A DNA stretch of 24,403 nt from [Eubacterium] saphenum (GCA_004554555.1 SFLN01000013.1:1-24403), one strand, 5' to 3'. Counted from the first letter of the stretch, positions 7,624 through 15,559 are shown. Program-made: numbers and translations. The notes: generated from the sequence alone by a model not told the origin.

Positions 7624-8991
7624 ATGCCTGTTTTCAAAAAGGCAAAACGCGAGTCCCCCGCGAGAACTCTCGTGCTGGGATTTTTGATAATAATAGCAGT
7701 CGGAACGCTGCTGCTTTGCTTGCCGGCGGCGTCGAAATCGGGAAAATTCACATCGATTTTCGACTGCCTTTTCACGGCAACCTCAGCTGCTTGCGTAACG
7801 GGACTTGTTGTCGTGGACACCTGGGCTTACTGGTCGATTTTCGGGCAGATTGTGATTGCGCTGCTGATACAGGTCGGCGGTCTGGGATTTGTGACGTTAA
7901 TCACGTTCTTCAACGTGGCGATGGGCAAAAAGCTCGGCTTTCGCACGCTGAAAAGCGCGTCCGAGGACTTGACCGAGAGCAGCTTCCAGAACGGCAGAAA
8001 AATCTTTATACGAATTGTAAAATATTCGCTGATATTCGAGGCAACGGGCACGCTTATAATGTCGTTTGCGCTTTTCCCGAAATACGGCGGGTACGGAATC
8101 TGGATGGCAGGGTTTATGAGCATAACCGCTTTCTGCAACGCGGGCTTTGACCTTGCGGGAATGGAAGGCGAGTTTTCGAGCCTGATTTCGTTCCAGGACA
8201 ATCCTGCGGTGCTGATAACGATAGCGATGCTGATAATTCTCGGCGGACTTGGATTTATCGTGTGGGAGAATTTTCTCACGTTCCGCGAGAGCAAAAAGCT
8301 GTCGCTTCACACGAGAACGGTTCTTGTGATGACGGGCGCGCTAATCCTCGCGGGCACGCTGTTTTTCCTGTTCTCCGAGTGGAACAACCCGAAAACTCTC
8401 GGGAATATGAGCTTTGGAGAAAAGCTGCTGAACGCGTTTTTCTCGTCGGTAACGACAAGAACAGCGGGCTTTGACAGCATATCGATGGGCGATATGTCGG
8501 AGTTCTCGCAGCTGGGAACGATACTTCTGATGTTCGTGGGAGCGGCTCCGGGCTCAACGGGCGGCGGCGTTAAGGTCACGACGCTGATGGTTGTGATAGT
8601 GACGGTTGTGTCCTACATACGCAACAAAAACGACGTTGAGCTTTTCCGCCACAAGCTGAACAAGCTGGTTATTTACCGCACGGTTGTAACGCTTGCGCTG
8701 TCGATGACGGCGGTCGGGATATGCTTTGCGGCGCTGTATTTCTCGATGCCGAGTGACGCGGGCGCGGGTTCGGGCGCGGTGCAGTGCCTGTTTGACGCGG
8801 TTTCTGCATTCTCGACGACGGGGCTTTCTGCGGGAGCAACCGCGCAGGCGGGCTTCCTCGGAAAATGCGTGTTGATAGTGACGATGTTCTTAGGGCGCGT
8901 GGGACCGGTTTCCGTGATAATGTCGCTTGTGATGAACACGCAGAACCGCAAGAATATCGTAGTTCCCGAGGGAGATATCTTGATAGGTTAA
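7624..8991 (+). CDS. ktrB: TrkH/KtrB-family K+ uptake subunit
   Basis: A 455-residue integral membrane protein with the four selectivity-filter repeats of the Trk/Ktr/HKT superfamily: ATSAACVTGL (about residue 52-61), AFCNAGFDL (about 170), VTTRTAGFDS (about 277) and AFSTTGLSAG (about 396). APGSTGGGVKVTT after the third repeat is also characteristic. It moves K+ (with Na+ or H+ in relatives) across the membrane and normally works with a cytoplasmic RCK-domain partner (KtrA/TrkA). No such partner follows here; instead there are decayed copies of the gene's own 3' end. Length matches KtrB rather than the larger TrkH. Confidence 0.93.
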   Translation: MPVFKKAKRESPARTLVLGFLIIIAVGTLLLCLPAASKSGKFTSIFDCLFTATSAACVTGLVVVDTWAYWSIFGQIVIALLIQVGGLGFVTLITFFNVAMGKKLGFRTLKSASEDLTESSFQNGRKIFIRIVKYSLIFEATGTLIMSFALFPKYGGYGIWMAGFMSITAFCNAGFDLAGMEGEFSSLISFQDNPAVLITIAMLIILGGLGFIVWENFLTFRESKKLSLHTRTVLVMTGALILAGTLFFLFSEWNNPKTLGNMSFGEKLLNAFFSSVTTRTAGFDSISMGDMSEFSQLGTILLMFVGAAPGSTGGGVKVTTLMVVIVTVVSYIRNKNDVELFRHKLNKLVIYRTVVTLALSMTAVGICFAALYFSMPSDAGAGSGAVQCLFDAVSAFSTTGLSAGATAQAGFLGKCVLIVTMFLGRVGPVSVIMSLVMNTQNRKNIVVPEGDILIG

Positions 8992-9017
8992 CGCGCAAAT
9001 CTCTGCAAATATCCGCG

Positions 9018-9211
9018 CGTGCTGCGATTTGACACGGTTTCCGCATTCTCAAAAACGTGATATGAGCAGCGGCGCAGAGCCGTTTGACAGTACCGGCAGA
9101 AACCGCGTGAGCGGCGGCAAAGAAACGCGTTTTCTCGATAATGCCGCCGTTGATGAACACGCAGAACCGCAAGAATATCGTAGTCCCCGAGGGAGATATC
9201 TTGATAGGTTG
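9018..9211 (+). pseudogene. decayed tandem copy of the ktrB 3' end
   Basis: This non-coding stretch is collinear with the last part of ktrB. Bases 9028-9050 match 8791-8813 with two differences, and 9152-9210 match 8931-8989 with a single difference. In between, the sequence is scrambled and shortened by about 16 bases. No frame is intact. It looks like a duplicated 3' segment that has lost coding capacity except for its last 59 bases. Confidence 0.75.
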
Positions 9212-9256
9212 ACGAGTTGGCGAATCGTGGCGGTTAGTTGCAACGAGCGGCGCTCG

Positions 9257-9303
9257 TTTAACGCGGTATCGACGTTCTCGGCAACCGGAATTTCTGCTGT
9301 GTG
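9257..9303 (+). pseudogene. second ktrB-like filter fragment
   Basis: One frame reads FNAVSTFSATGISAV then TGA, clearly homologous to FDAVSAFSTTGLSAG, the fourth filter repeat of ktrB (8791-8835). At DNA level it differs more from ktrB than the adjacent 9152-9210 copy does, so it may derive from a different ktrB paralogue. The remaining bases to 9377 hold nothing I recognise. Confidence 0.55.
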
Positions 9304-9377
9304 AACCGATTTTTCGGGAGAAGTGTGCGGATAGCGGCGACAGATTAACCAACAAACAAATTTTGACGGGTGAAAAG

Positions 9378-10085
9378 ATGTACGAAACCTTTGATTTGGG
9401 AAAGATAAAAATGTATGTGTCTGCCGACCACCGTTTCGGCACGGACGCGTTTTTGCTTGCGAAGTACGCGAATGTGCGCCGCGACAGCGTTGTCGTTGAC
9501 TTGTGCACGGGCTGCGGTATAATTCCGCTGATTTTCTGCAAGAACACGCCGCCCGCGAAAATTTACGCGATTGACATTCAGGAAGAAGCAATCGATTTGC
9601 TCAAAACGACAATCACCGAGAACAGTCTCTCGGACGTGATTTCCCCGATTTTATGCGATTTGCGGGAGCTTTCGCAGGACTTGATAACGTTTGAGTGCGC
9701 GGACATCGTGACCGTAAACCCGCCTTATATGACGGACGGCTCGGGCGCGGAGCGGCTGTCGAAAGCGCAGGCGATTGCGCGGCACGAGCTTATGTGCAAC
9801 ATCAACGATGTGTGCAGGGCGGCGGCAAGGCTGCTGAAATACGGCGGCTTGCTGAAAATGTGTCACCGTCCCGAGCGGCTTGCGGACGTGATTTGCGCGA
9901 TGCGGGAGAGCGGAATTGAGCCGAAGCAGATAACTTTCGTTCAAAACACCGCGCGCGAAAAGCCGTGGCTTTTCCTTGTGAGCGGGAAAAAGGGCGCGGC
10001 GGCGGGAATGGTTGTGGAGAAGCCGTTTGTTTTGCGAAACGATGATTTGAGCTACTCGGAGGACTACGCGAGGATTTATGAGTGA
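9378..10085 (+). CDS. tRNA1(Val) A37 N6-methyltransferase-like (TrmN6/YabB)
   Basis: A 235-residue class I SAM-dependent methyltransferase. The SAM-binding loop reads VVDLCTGCGIIPLIF, and the catalytic motif of N6-adenine methyltransferases is present as VTVNPPY. The start YETFDLGKIKMYVSADHRFG, with TDAFLL following, is typical of the YfiC/YabB family, which methylates A37 of tRNA1(Val) in E. coli. The ATG at 9378 with GGGTGA upstream is preferred to an in-frame TTG at 9363. It overlaps rsmI by eight bases. In Bacillus the same order is yabB-yazA-rsmI; the GIY-YIG gene yazA is missing here. Confidence 0.88.
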   Translation: MYETFDLGKIKMYVSADHRFGTDAFLLAKYANVRRDSVVVDLCTGCGIIPLIFCKNTPPAKIYAIDIQEEAIDLLKTTITENSLSDVISPILCDLRELSQDLITFECADIVTVNPPYMTDGSGAERLSKAQAIARHELMCNINDVCRAAARLLKYGGLLKMCHRPERLADVICAMRESGIEPKQITFVQNTAREKPWLFLVSGKKGAAAGMVVEKPFVLRNDDLSYSEDYARIYE

Positions 10086-10914
10086 TTTTGGGAAGCTGTC
10101 GGTTGTGGGAACGCCGATAGGGAATTTTTCGGATTTCAGCCCGCGCGGCGAGGAAACGCTCCGAAACGCCGATTACATTGCCTGCGAGGACACGCGGGTG
10201 ACGGCTAAGCTGCTGACGAAATTCGATATAAAAAAGCCGCTTTTGTCGTACTACAAGCCGAAGGAGATTGAGAAGAGCGAGAAAATCATCGCGCTTTTGC
10301 TTGACGGGAAAAACGTCGCGCTGGTATCGGACGCGGGAATGCCGTGCGTTTCGGACCCAGGGTATATTTTGGTGAAGAAGTGCTACGAGCTGGATATTCC
10401 CGTTGAGGTGATACCGGGCGCAAATGCCGCGGTCTGCGCGGTTGCGCTGAGCGGGCTTGAAGCGGCGCGGTTTACATTTGAGGGCTTTTTGCCCGTTGAG
10501 AAAAAGGAGCGTTTCGAGCGGCTTTCCGAGGTGAAAAACCTACCGCACGCGCTTGTTTTTTACGAAGCGCCGCACAAGCTGAAGTCAACGCTCGGCGACA
10601 TGGCGGAGGTTCTCGGAGCGGACAGAAACGCAGCGCTTTGCCGTGAACTCACGAAAATCCACGAGGAAACGCTCCGCGGCACTCTCGGCGAGCTTTTGTC
10701 GCATTATGAGGACAATGAGCCGCGCGGTGAATACGTTATCGTTATCGAGGGCAAGCCGCCCGAGAAAACGACTTTTTCGGTTGAAGAAGCGGCGGCGGTT
10801 GCCAAAAAGCTGATTGAGGAGGGCGCGAAAACCTCGGACGCCTGCAAAGAAGCCGCCAAAATCACGGGCGTATCAAAGCGCGAGATATACGCGGCGGTTT
10901 TGGGCGAGGATTGA
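10078..10914 (+). CDS. rsmI: 16S rRNA C1402 2'-O-methyltransferase
   Basis: A 278-residue tetrapyrrole-methylase-fold enzyme. Visible signatures are VVGTPIGNFSDFSPR, YIACEDTRVTAKLL, VALVSDAGMPCVSDPG and VIPGANAAVCAVALSGL, all diagnostic for RsmI. With RsmH it makes m4Cm1402 in the ribosomal P site. The C-terminal domain (SVEEAAAVAKKLIEEGAKTS through the GVSKREIY helix) is complete. The start lies inside the last codons of the upstream methyltransferase, so the two are coupled. Confidence 0.96.
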   Translation: MSDFGKLSVVGTPIGNFSDFSPRGEETLRNADYIACEDTRVTAKLLTKFDIKKPLLSYYKPKEIEKSEKIIALLLDGKNVALVSDAGMPCVSDPGYILVKKCYELDIPVEVIPGANAAVCAVALSGLEAARFTFEGFLPVEKKERFERLSEVKNLPHALVFYEAPHKLKSTLGDMAEVLGADRNAALCRELTKIHEETLRGTLGELLSHYEDNEPRGEYVIVIEGKPPEKTTFSVEEAAAVAKKLIEEGAKTSDACKEAAKITGVSKREIYAAVLGED

Positions 10915-10934
10915 GCGTTGCCGAAAAGCCGCGC

Positions 10935-10963
10935 TTGACATATTTCTCAAATAGTGGTATAAT
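10935..10963 (+). promoter_or_regulatory. perfect consensus sigma-A promoter
   Basis: TTGACA at 10935-10940 and TATAAT at 10958-10963 with a 17-base spacer is an exact consensus. It lies 35 bases before the ATG of a 58-residue membrane peptide and can also serve the metallopeptidase gene after it. Confidence 0.9.
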
Positions 10964-10998
10964 AAGTTAAAGGTTGAGTTATCCGAAAGGAGATTTTT

Positions 10999-11175
10999 AT
11001 GAAAGTTTTAAAAGAAGCAAAAGAGAATTTTGGTCCCGCAGCAAAGGTTGTTGTGCCGATTATCACTGCGGTAATCGTTGTGGCGGCGGCTGTTGCGTAC
11101 ATTTGCTTAAAGCTCGCCGATGAAATCCGCTACAATGAAAAGTGGAAGGACTACGACGAGTGCGGCTGGCACTGA
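10999..11175 (+). CDS. 58-residue single-pass membrane peptide
   Basis: A small gene, MKVLKEAKENFGPAAKVVVP and onward, ending DYDECGWH. Residues 15-38 form one uninterrupted hydrophobic segment (VVVPIITAVIVVAAAVAYIC) after a basic N-terminus, then an acidic/aromatic tail of 20 residues. Support is strong for its size: an exact consensus promoter, an AAAGGAGA ribosome site seven bases before the ATG, and a clean stop nine bases before the next gene. I do not recognise the family. Possible roles are a membrane-bound regulator or a partner of the adjacent peptidase; both are inference. Confidence 0.75.
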   Translation: MKVLKEAKENFGPAAKVVVPIITAVIVVAAAVAYICLKLADEIRYNEKWKDYDECGWH

Positions 11176-11184
11176 TAGTTTTTG

Positions 11185-11877
11185 ATGAAAACCATAAAGC
11201 TGCCCGACGGTCGTGAGATTTCATACGAGTTGACGCGAAAGCGCGTGAAAAACATAAATTTTCGCGCAAGAGAGGACGGGATTGTTGCGGTTTCGGCAAA
11301 TTCCCGCGTGACCGTCAAGCAAATCGAGGATTTTCTCATAGAACGCGCGGATTTTTTCTTCAAAGCGTTTGAGAAGCTCCAAAAGCGCACTTGTGAAAAC
11401 AACACAAATTCCCGCCTTGTGCGATATCTGGGGCGGGATTTTCCCGTGAGGGTTATCGAGAATTCGCGGGAGATTGCCGTGATTGACGAGAACGAGTGCC
11501 GCGTGTTTACGAAGAGCACCGATGAGGATTACATAGCGGCACTGCGCGAGAAGGCGGTTTTAACGCGGTTTGCGGCGCTTTGTCGGGAGCTTGACGCGGA
11601 GGTGCGCGAGAGGCTTCGGGAAAAGGGCTTTGAGCCGCCGCTGACGCGAATTTCGATTAAGGATATGAAATCACGCTGGGGGAGCTGCTCGTACACGCGC
11701 GGGCACATTTCGATAAACAGCCGCCTTGCCGCTTACCCGCGCGACACGATTTTGTCGGTGTTCTATCACGAATACGCGCACTTCTGGCACCACGACCACT
11801 CTCAGAATTTTTACCGCTTTCTGCTTGAAATCTACCCCGACTATTACGTCCACAATAACGTTTTGAAACAACATTAA
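11185..11877 (+). CDS. YgjP/WLM-type zinc metallopeptidase (M48-like)
   Basis: A 230-residue protein. The catalytic site is HEYAH (H195, E196, H199), with H205 in the following HHDHS as probable third zinc ligand. The preceding MKSRWGSCSYTRGHISINSR is the signature of the YgjP-like family (DUF45/M48-related). No signal peptide or membrane segment is seen, so it is probably cytoplasmic. Substrates of this family are unknown. An adjacent TTG at 11182 is an alternative start; no clear ribosome site exists, so translation may be coupled to the small peptide nine bases upstream. A terminator begins at the stop codon. Confidence 0.88.
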   Translation: MKTIKLPDGREISYELTRKRVKNINFRAREDGIVAVSANSRVTVKQIEDFLIERADFFFKAFEKLQKRTCENNTNSRLVRYLGRDFPVRVIENSREIAVIDENECRVFTKSTDEDYIAALREKAVLTRFAALCRELDAEVRERLREKGFEPPLTRISIKDMKSRWGSCSYTRGHISINSRLAAYPRDTILSVFYHEYAHFWHHDHSQNFYRFLLEIYPDYYVHNNVLKQH

Positions 11878-11903
11878 CCCGCTTCCCTAAGGAAACGGGT
11901 TTT
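11876..11903 (+). terminator. terminator after the metallopeptidase
   Basis: AACCCG at 11876-11881 and TTCC at 11883-11886 pair with GGAA at 11891-11894 and CGGGTT at 11896-11901, with one unpaired base in each arm. The stem runs into four T residues and begins within the stop codon. Confidence 0.75.
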
Positions 11904-11984
11904 CTGGTCGGAGAGCTGATTTACAAAATCCGCTTGCAAAGCGGGGAGCGCTCTGCCGCAAATATAATCTCAGCCGTATTGTTA

Positions 11985-12018
11985 TACAAAAATCCCGCCC
12001 TTTTTGAGAGCGGGATTT
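11985..12018 (-). terminator. terminator of the minus-strand zinc-ribbon gene
   Basis: AAATCCCGC at 11990-11998 pairs with GCGGGATTT at 12010-12018, a nine-base perfect stem. Read on the minus strand it is followed by a T run (11988-11992) and lies six bases after the 12024 stop codon. Confidence 0.85.
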
Positions 12019-12023
12019 GTTTG

Positions 12024-14987
12024 TTAAGAAATAACGCGAGCAGCTGAGTTTGCGTAGCTCTTTGCCGTGCTGATTGTCAAGCTGATATTGCTTGAGAAGG
12101 ACGAAGCCGATGTCTTGGGCAGGCTTGAGCAGGTCTTGAGGAAGTTGTTGAGCGCATTGTAAGCGTTGTCAACATATTTAAGCGCGCTGCTGTAATCGCT
12201 TGATACACCGTTGAGCATTGTTGAATAAGCCTTTGCTCTGCTTGCGTAGCTAAGTGCCGAAGCATACGCCGAAACATCAGCCGACAGCGTGTTGAACGCC
12301 TTTCTCTCAAACGAGTCAAGACCGGAAAGCTGGCTCTGGAGGAGCGAAAGCTGGGTGGTGCAGTTCTTGATTGCGGAAACCGCGTCGCTTATCATAGCCG
12401 CATAAGCGCTGTTTTTGTAGGCGGCGGTGTAGTTTGTGGTGAACTTGCTGAGGTTGAGGCTGCTCATAGTCGAGGTAACCATCGCAGCATACGACTGGCA
12501 GTTCTTGGTGAACGAAGAATAACCGCCCTTGGGAGAGGTTATGTAATTATAATACAAATCGTATTTTGATTTGAGCGTCTTGAGAGAGGAGTAAAGCGAA
12601 CTGAACTCTCTGTTTGCGGGCGACGCGGAGCTTATCGCGCGTTCAACGCTTGATTTGCCGGAGCTAAGGTTGCTGAGCATATTTGTGGCAAATTTTGTGG
12701 TGTAGAAAGTCTGGATTGCTTGCTCGTTGCTTTCGGTGGAGGTGTTCATCGCGTAAACAACGTGCTGAGAGAACGCGTCCATTTTGCCGACTTCGCCTGC
12801 AATCAGCTCTGCTGCGTACATAATCTTTTCGCGGTCCTGTTCAAGCGCTTTGAGCTTAACATCCGTGGTAACTGCGGGATTAGTCGAAGAGCTTGATGAA
12901 GATTTGGAGCTGCTGCTTGTTTTGGTTGAAGAAGAGGACTTTGACGATGACGAAGAAGCGGAAGAGGAGCTGCTTGATGAAGAAGACTCAGTGGAGCTTG
13001 ACGAAACGGAAGAAGAGGTTTCGGCGGAGCTTGAAGAGGACGATGAAACAACGCCGGAGTTTTCGGAGCTTGTGGACGAGCTGCTCTCGGGAGGCGTGAT
13101 AACGCTTGACGAGGAGCTTTGAGATTCTCCGCCGATGGGAGGATTAGAGGTTGTATGACGCCACGGCTGAACGAGGAACAGAACTGCCGCTGCTACGCCG
13201 ACAATACCACCCAAAATTGCGTTAAACTTTGCGAGCGGGATTTTCCCGAACACCATAACGGACGGCTTGCTTCCGTTCTTTGAGGGAGCGGATTTCGGGG
13301 GAACGTAAGCGCCCTTGTATGTAGCGCCGCAGTTTTTGCAGAATTTCTCGGTATCGTACATATCCTGACCGCAGGTTCTGCAGTAAACGAGATTGCCCTT
13401 GGGGGTTTCCTCGTCGGGATTTTGTTCGGGAGCGTTGTCCTGAGGTCTGTTCGGACGTCTGAAGTCCATATCCACGACGGGCTGTCTTGCTGCCGTTGCA
13501 ACAGCAGCCGCTGCGGGCTTATTATCTTCGGTTTCCTCGGGAATGGGAGCGGTTTCTGCGATAAAGCCCATTTCCTCGGGTATAAAGTCATCAATTTCCT
13601 GCTCGGCGGGATTTTCCTCGGTAACAGGTTCTTTAGTTGATTCTTCGGACATAGGTTCAACCTCTTTTTCAATTTCTTCTGCGGGAGTTTCGGCAGCCGC
13701 TTGCGAGATTTCCTCGACAGGTTCAACCTCCGGCTGTTCAACAAAGACTGATGTCGGTGCTTCTGCTGCGGGTTCTTCAACGGGTTTAACCTCATCAACC
13801 GCCACGGAAACCGGCTCAACCTCAGGCTGTTCATCAAAGAACGAGGTCGGCGCTTCTTGCGCGGGTTCATCAACAGCCACCGCTACGGGTTCAACCGCGA
13901 CAGGTTCTTCGACAGGAGTTTCCGCGATATCCTCGACAGGCGCAACCTCATCGACAGCCACCGCCACGGGCTCAACCGCAACGGGTTCTTCGGCAGGAAC
14001 TTCCGCGATTTCCTCAACAGGCTCAACCTCATCGACAGCCACCGCGACAGGTTCAACTGCGACAGGTTCAACCTCCGGCTGTTCGACAAAGACTGATGTC
14101 AGCGCTGCTGCGGGTTCTTCAACGGGTTTAACCTCATCATCATTCACCGCAGTAACGGACGGCGCACCCGGCTCTTCCATTGAATTTCCGAGGAACGAGT
14201 ACGGGTCGAGGGAAACGTCCGCGCTATGGTCTTCATCCATCGAGCAGCCTTCGATAACCGGCACTGCACCGTCTGAAATCGGGATATCCTCATCGGAAAC
14301 ATCGCTCATCGAGAAATTCTCAACCTTGCGGGTTTCACCGTCTTTGGGTTCCTGTTGACGAACGGTGCCGCTTGACTTGCTGATTGCGGGCATTTCGCTT
14401 GAGGAAGCGCTGAAATTCGAGATTTGCTGGTTGAGTATAGCCATATCGTTTGCGGAATAGCTGTTTGAGCCAAACAAATTCTCGGTTTCCTCGGCGTTGT
14501 CGAAAGCCGACGGCATACCTCCGCCCATGAAGCTGTTGAGCTGATTTAGGTCATTGTTCGAGAAATCCCCGATACCTCCGCCGAAAGCGTTAAAGCTCCC
14601 GTCGAGGTTCATCGGGTTGTTGTTAATAAGCGGAACGGAGTGCTGCGACGGCTTATCGCTGATTTTCATTCCGCATTTTTCGCAGAAATCGAGGTTATGC
14701 TGCATTCTCATACCGCAGTTCGGGCAGAAAACAAGCGTTCCCTCGTCCTTGTTTGAGCCGATAGGTTCAATTCCCGGCATTGACGCTTGAACATCGCCGC
14801 TGTTCTCCTCGGGAGCGCCGGCGGTTTTCTCCGAGTTTTCGGCTTTTTCGGACAAATCCTCGGACGTTTCGCCGCTTCTTCCGGGCAGACCGCCTTCTTC
14901 GAGAACCTCGGGAGGCACAGGTGAGCCGCATTCAATGCAGAACGAGTATCCCCTTATTAGTTGTTTACCGCAGTTTTCGCAAAACAT
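12024..14987 (-). CDS. 987-residue zinc-ribbon, membrane-anchored, Ser-rich protein
   Basis: Three CxxC...CxxC zinc ribbons are visible: C3/C6/C17/C20, C88/C91/C102/C105 and one near residue 550 (YCRTCGQDMYDTEKFCKNCG). Between the second and third lies a long acidic Glu/Pro/Val-rich region with internal repeats. One membrane segment follows near residue 610 (FNAILGGIVGVAAAVLFLV), then about 75 residues almost entirely Ser, and a C-terminal helical domain of about 280 residues rich in Ser, Ala and Tyr. The natural reading is a cytosolic zinc-ribbon head, one helix, a flexible wall-spanning stalk and an external domain. Function is unknown. The ATG at 14987 has a GGGAGG site; an upstream in-frame start at 15017 lacks one. 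Confidence 0.85.
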   Translation of the reverse strand: MFCENCGKQLIRGYSFCIECGSPVPPEVLEEGGLPGRSGETSEDLSEKAENSEKTAGAPEENSGDVQASMPGIEPIGSNKDEGTLVFCPNCGMRMQHNLDFCEKCGMKISDKPSQHSVPLINNNPMNLDGSFNAFGGGIGDFSNNDLNQLNSFMGGGMPSAFDNAEETENLFGSNSYSANDMAILNQQISNFSASSSEMPAISKSSGTVRQQEPKDGETRKVENFSMSDVSDEDIPISDGAVPVIEGCSMDEDHSADVSLDPYSFLGNSMEEPGAPSVTAVNDDEVKPVEEPAAALTSVFVEQPEVEPVAVEPVAVAVDEVEPVEEIAEVPAEEPVAVEPVAVAVDEVAPVEDIAETPVEEPVAVEPVAVAVDEPAQEAPTSFFDEQPEVEPVSVAVDEVKPVEEPAAEAPTSVFVEQPEVEPVEEISQAAAETPAEEIEKEVEPMSEESTKEPVTEENPAEQEIDDFIPEEMGFIAETAPIPEETEDNKPAAAAVATAARQPVVDMDFRRPNRPQDNAPEQNPDEETPKGNLVYCRTCGQDMYDTEKFCKNCGATYKGAYVPPKSAPSKNGSKPSVMVFGKIPLAKFNAILGGIVGVAAAVLFLVQPWRHTTSNPPIGGESQSSSSSVITPPESSSSTSSENSGVVSSSSSSSAETSSSVSSSSTESSSSSSSSSASSSSSKSSSSTKTSSSSKSSSSSSTNPAVTTDVKLKALEQDREKIMYAAELIAGEVGKMDAFSQHVVYAMNTSTESNEQAIQTFYTTKFATNMLSNLSSGKSSVERAISSASPANREFSSLYSSLKTLKSKYDLYYNYITSPKGGYSSFTKNCQSYAAMVTSTMSSLNLSKFTTNYTAAYKNSAYAAMISDAVSAIKNCTTQLSLLQSQLSGLDSFERKAFNTLSADVSAYASALSYASRAKAYSTMLNGVSSDYSSALKYVDNAYNALNNFLKTCSSLPKTSASSFSSNISLTISTAKSYANSAARVIS
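13718..14139 (-). repeat. internal degenerate repeats in the 12024 gene
   Basis: The stretch encodes repeated blocks such as EEPVAVEPVAVAVDEV and FVEQPEVEPV. Two nearly identical blocks of about 75-80 bases occur at 13718-13797 and 14063-14139, with three shorter EPVAV units between them. The pattern suggests expansion by unequal crossing-over and probable length variation between strains. Confidence 0.75.
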
Positions 14988-15062
14988 ATAATTCCTCCCG
15001 CTGTTAAATTTTGTCAATTTTGTTCAGAGGCGACAAAAAAGTCGTAGAAATTGCTTAATTTC

Positions 15063-15099
15063 ATCTGTATGGAATAATTTGCTATGATAACATACAGAT
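15063..15099. promoter_or_regulatory. nine-base perfect inverted repeat in a 5' leader
   Basis: ATCTGTATG at 15063-15071 is mirrored by CATACAGAT at 15091-15099 with 19 bases between. It lies between the minus-strand promoter and the 12024 gene start, in the untranslated leader. It could be an operator or an mRNA hairpin; there is no T run for a terminator. Confidence 0.45.
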
Positions 15100-15121
15100 T
15101 TTTCATTCAAATACATATTTT

Positions 15122-15150
15122 ATTATACAATAATTTTTGCCTGTTGTCAA
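15122..15150 (-). promoter_or_regulatory. perfect consensus promoter for the 12024 gene
   Basis: On the minus strand, TTGACA (15150-15145) and TATAAT (15127-15122) are separated by 17 bases, an exact sigma-A consensus. The leader to the ATG at 14987 would be roughly 125 bases and contains the inverted repeat at 15063-15099. Confidence 0.85.
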
Positions 15151-15202
15151 TTCTTTTCATAATAATTGTACAAATAATGCAATAATTGACTTTGTTTTTG
15201 TG

Positions 15203-15300
15203 CTAAATAACAGAAAAATACAGCCCCGCGAAAATCCCCGCGGCAATCGCGCAGGCTGCGATTATCGGAGCGTTCACTTTTCCCAAATTTTGCGAAGCGC
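15203..15300 (-). pseudogene. third, internally deleted copy of a zinc-ribbon gene 3' end
   Basis: On the minus strand this reads RGASQNLGKVNAPIIAACAI and then AAGIFAGLYFSVI before TAG (15205-15203). It matches the C-terminus of the 15607 gene but lacks the PMKSAAPEEKQSVGRTFTVK part, so the middle has been deleted. No start codon or ribosome site belongs to it. Confidence 0.65.
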
Positions 15301-15306
15301 CGCGTG

Positions 15307-15336
15307 AAAAAACGCCGCAGTTGTTCAACCGCGGCG
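15307..15336 (-). terminator. minus-strand terminator
   Basis: CGCCGC at 15313-15318 pairs with GCGGCG at 15331-15336, and inner GTTG pairs with CAAC. On the minus strand six T residues follow (15312-15307). It lies about 40 bases past the stop of the second 3'-end copy and probably terminates the ogg/zinc-ribbon transcript. Confidence 0.85.
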
Positions 15337-15373
15337 GGTAATAATTGATTTTATTCTCGCTGATTTCAATTTT

Positions 15374-15559
15374 TCAGATAACCGAGAAATACAGTCCCGC
15401 GAAAATCCCCGCGGCAATCGCGCAAACTGCTGTCGAAACAAGGCACATTACAATGTGCTTGACCGTAAACGTGCGCCCAACGCTCTGCTTCTCCTCGGGA
15501 GCGGCGCTTTTCATCGGAACGTTCACATTTGCCGCGTTTTGTGCGGCATTCGGTGCGGG
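15374..15559 (-). pseudogene. second copy of the zinc-ribbon gene 3' end
   Basis: Bases 15384-15559 align without gaps to 15617-15792, with about eight differences in 176 positions. The frame encodes the same Pro/Ala linker, VPMKSAAPEEKQSVGRTF and a membrane helix, ending at a TAA. It is in a different frame from the upstream gene and has no start of its own, apart from an internal ATG that would give a 46-residue membrane peptide. It looks like a recent tandem duplication of the 3' end rather than a full gene. Confidence 0.7.

Noticed and set aside
8669..9547. Long open frame on the minus strand (292 codons) across ktrB, the spacer and the start of trmN6.
   Set aside because: It is antisense to two well-supported genes, its protein is Arg/Ser/Pro-rich with no recognisable motif, and no ribosome site precedes it. 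It is a shadow of high-GC codon use.
11904..11984. Small hairpin-forming stretch between the two terminators, considered as a small RNA.
   Set aside because: No promoter and no further structure beyond a six-base stem; not enough to call.
13718..14139. Could the regular repeats be a CRISPR array?
   Set aside because: Repeats are degenerate, unevenly spaced and in frame within a coding region; no unique spacers and no cas genes.
13543..14358. Plus-strand frame of 271 codons with repeated Gly/Ser/Thr/Ala units (GSTATGSS-like), resembling a secreted repeat protein.
   Set aside because: It is the antisense of the Glu/Pro/Val repeats of the 12024 gene. The repetition is inherited from that gene, and there is no signal peptide or ribosome site.
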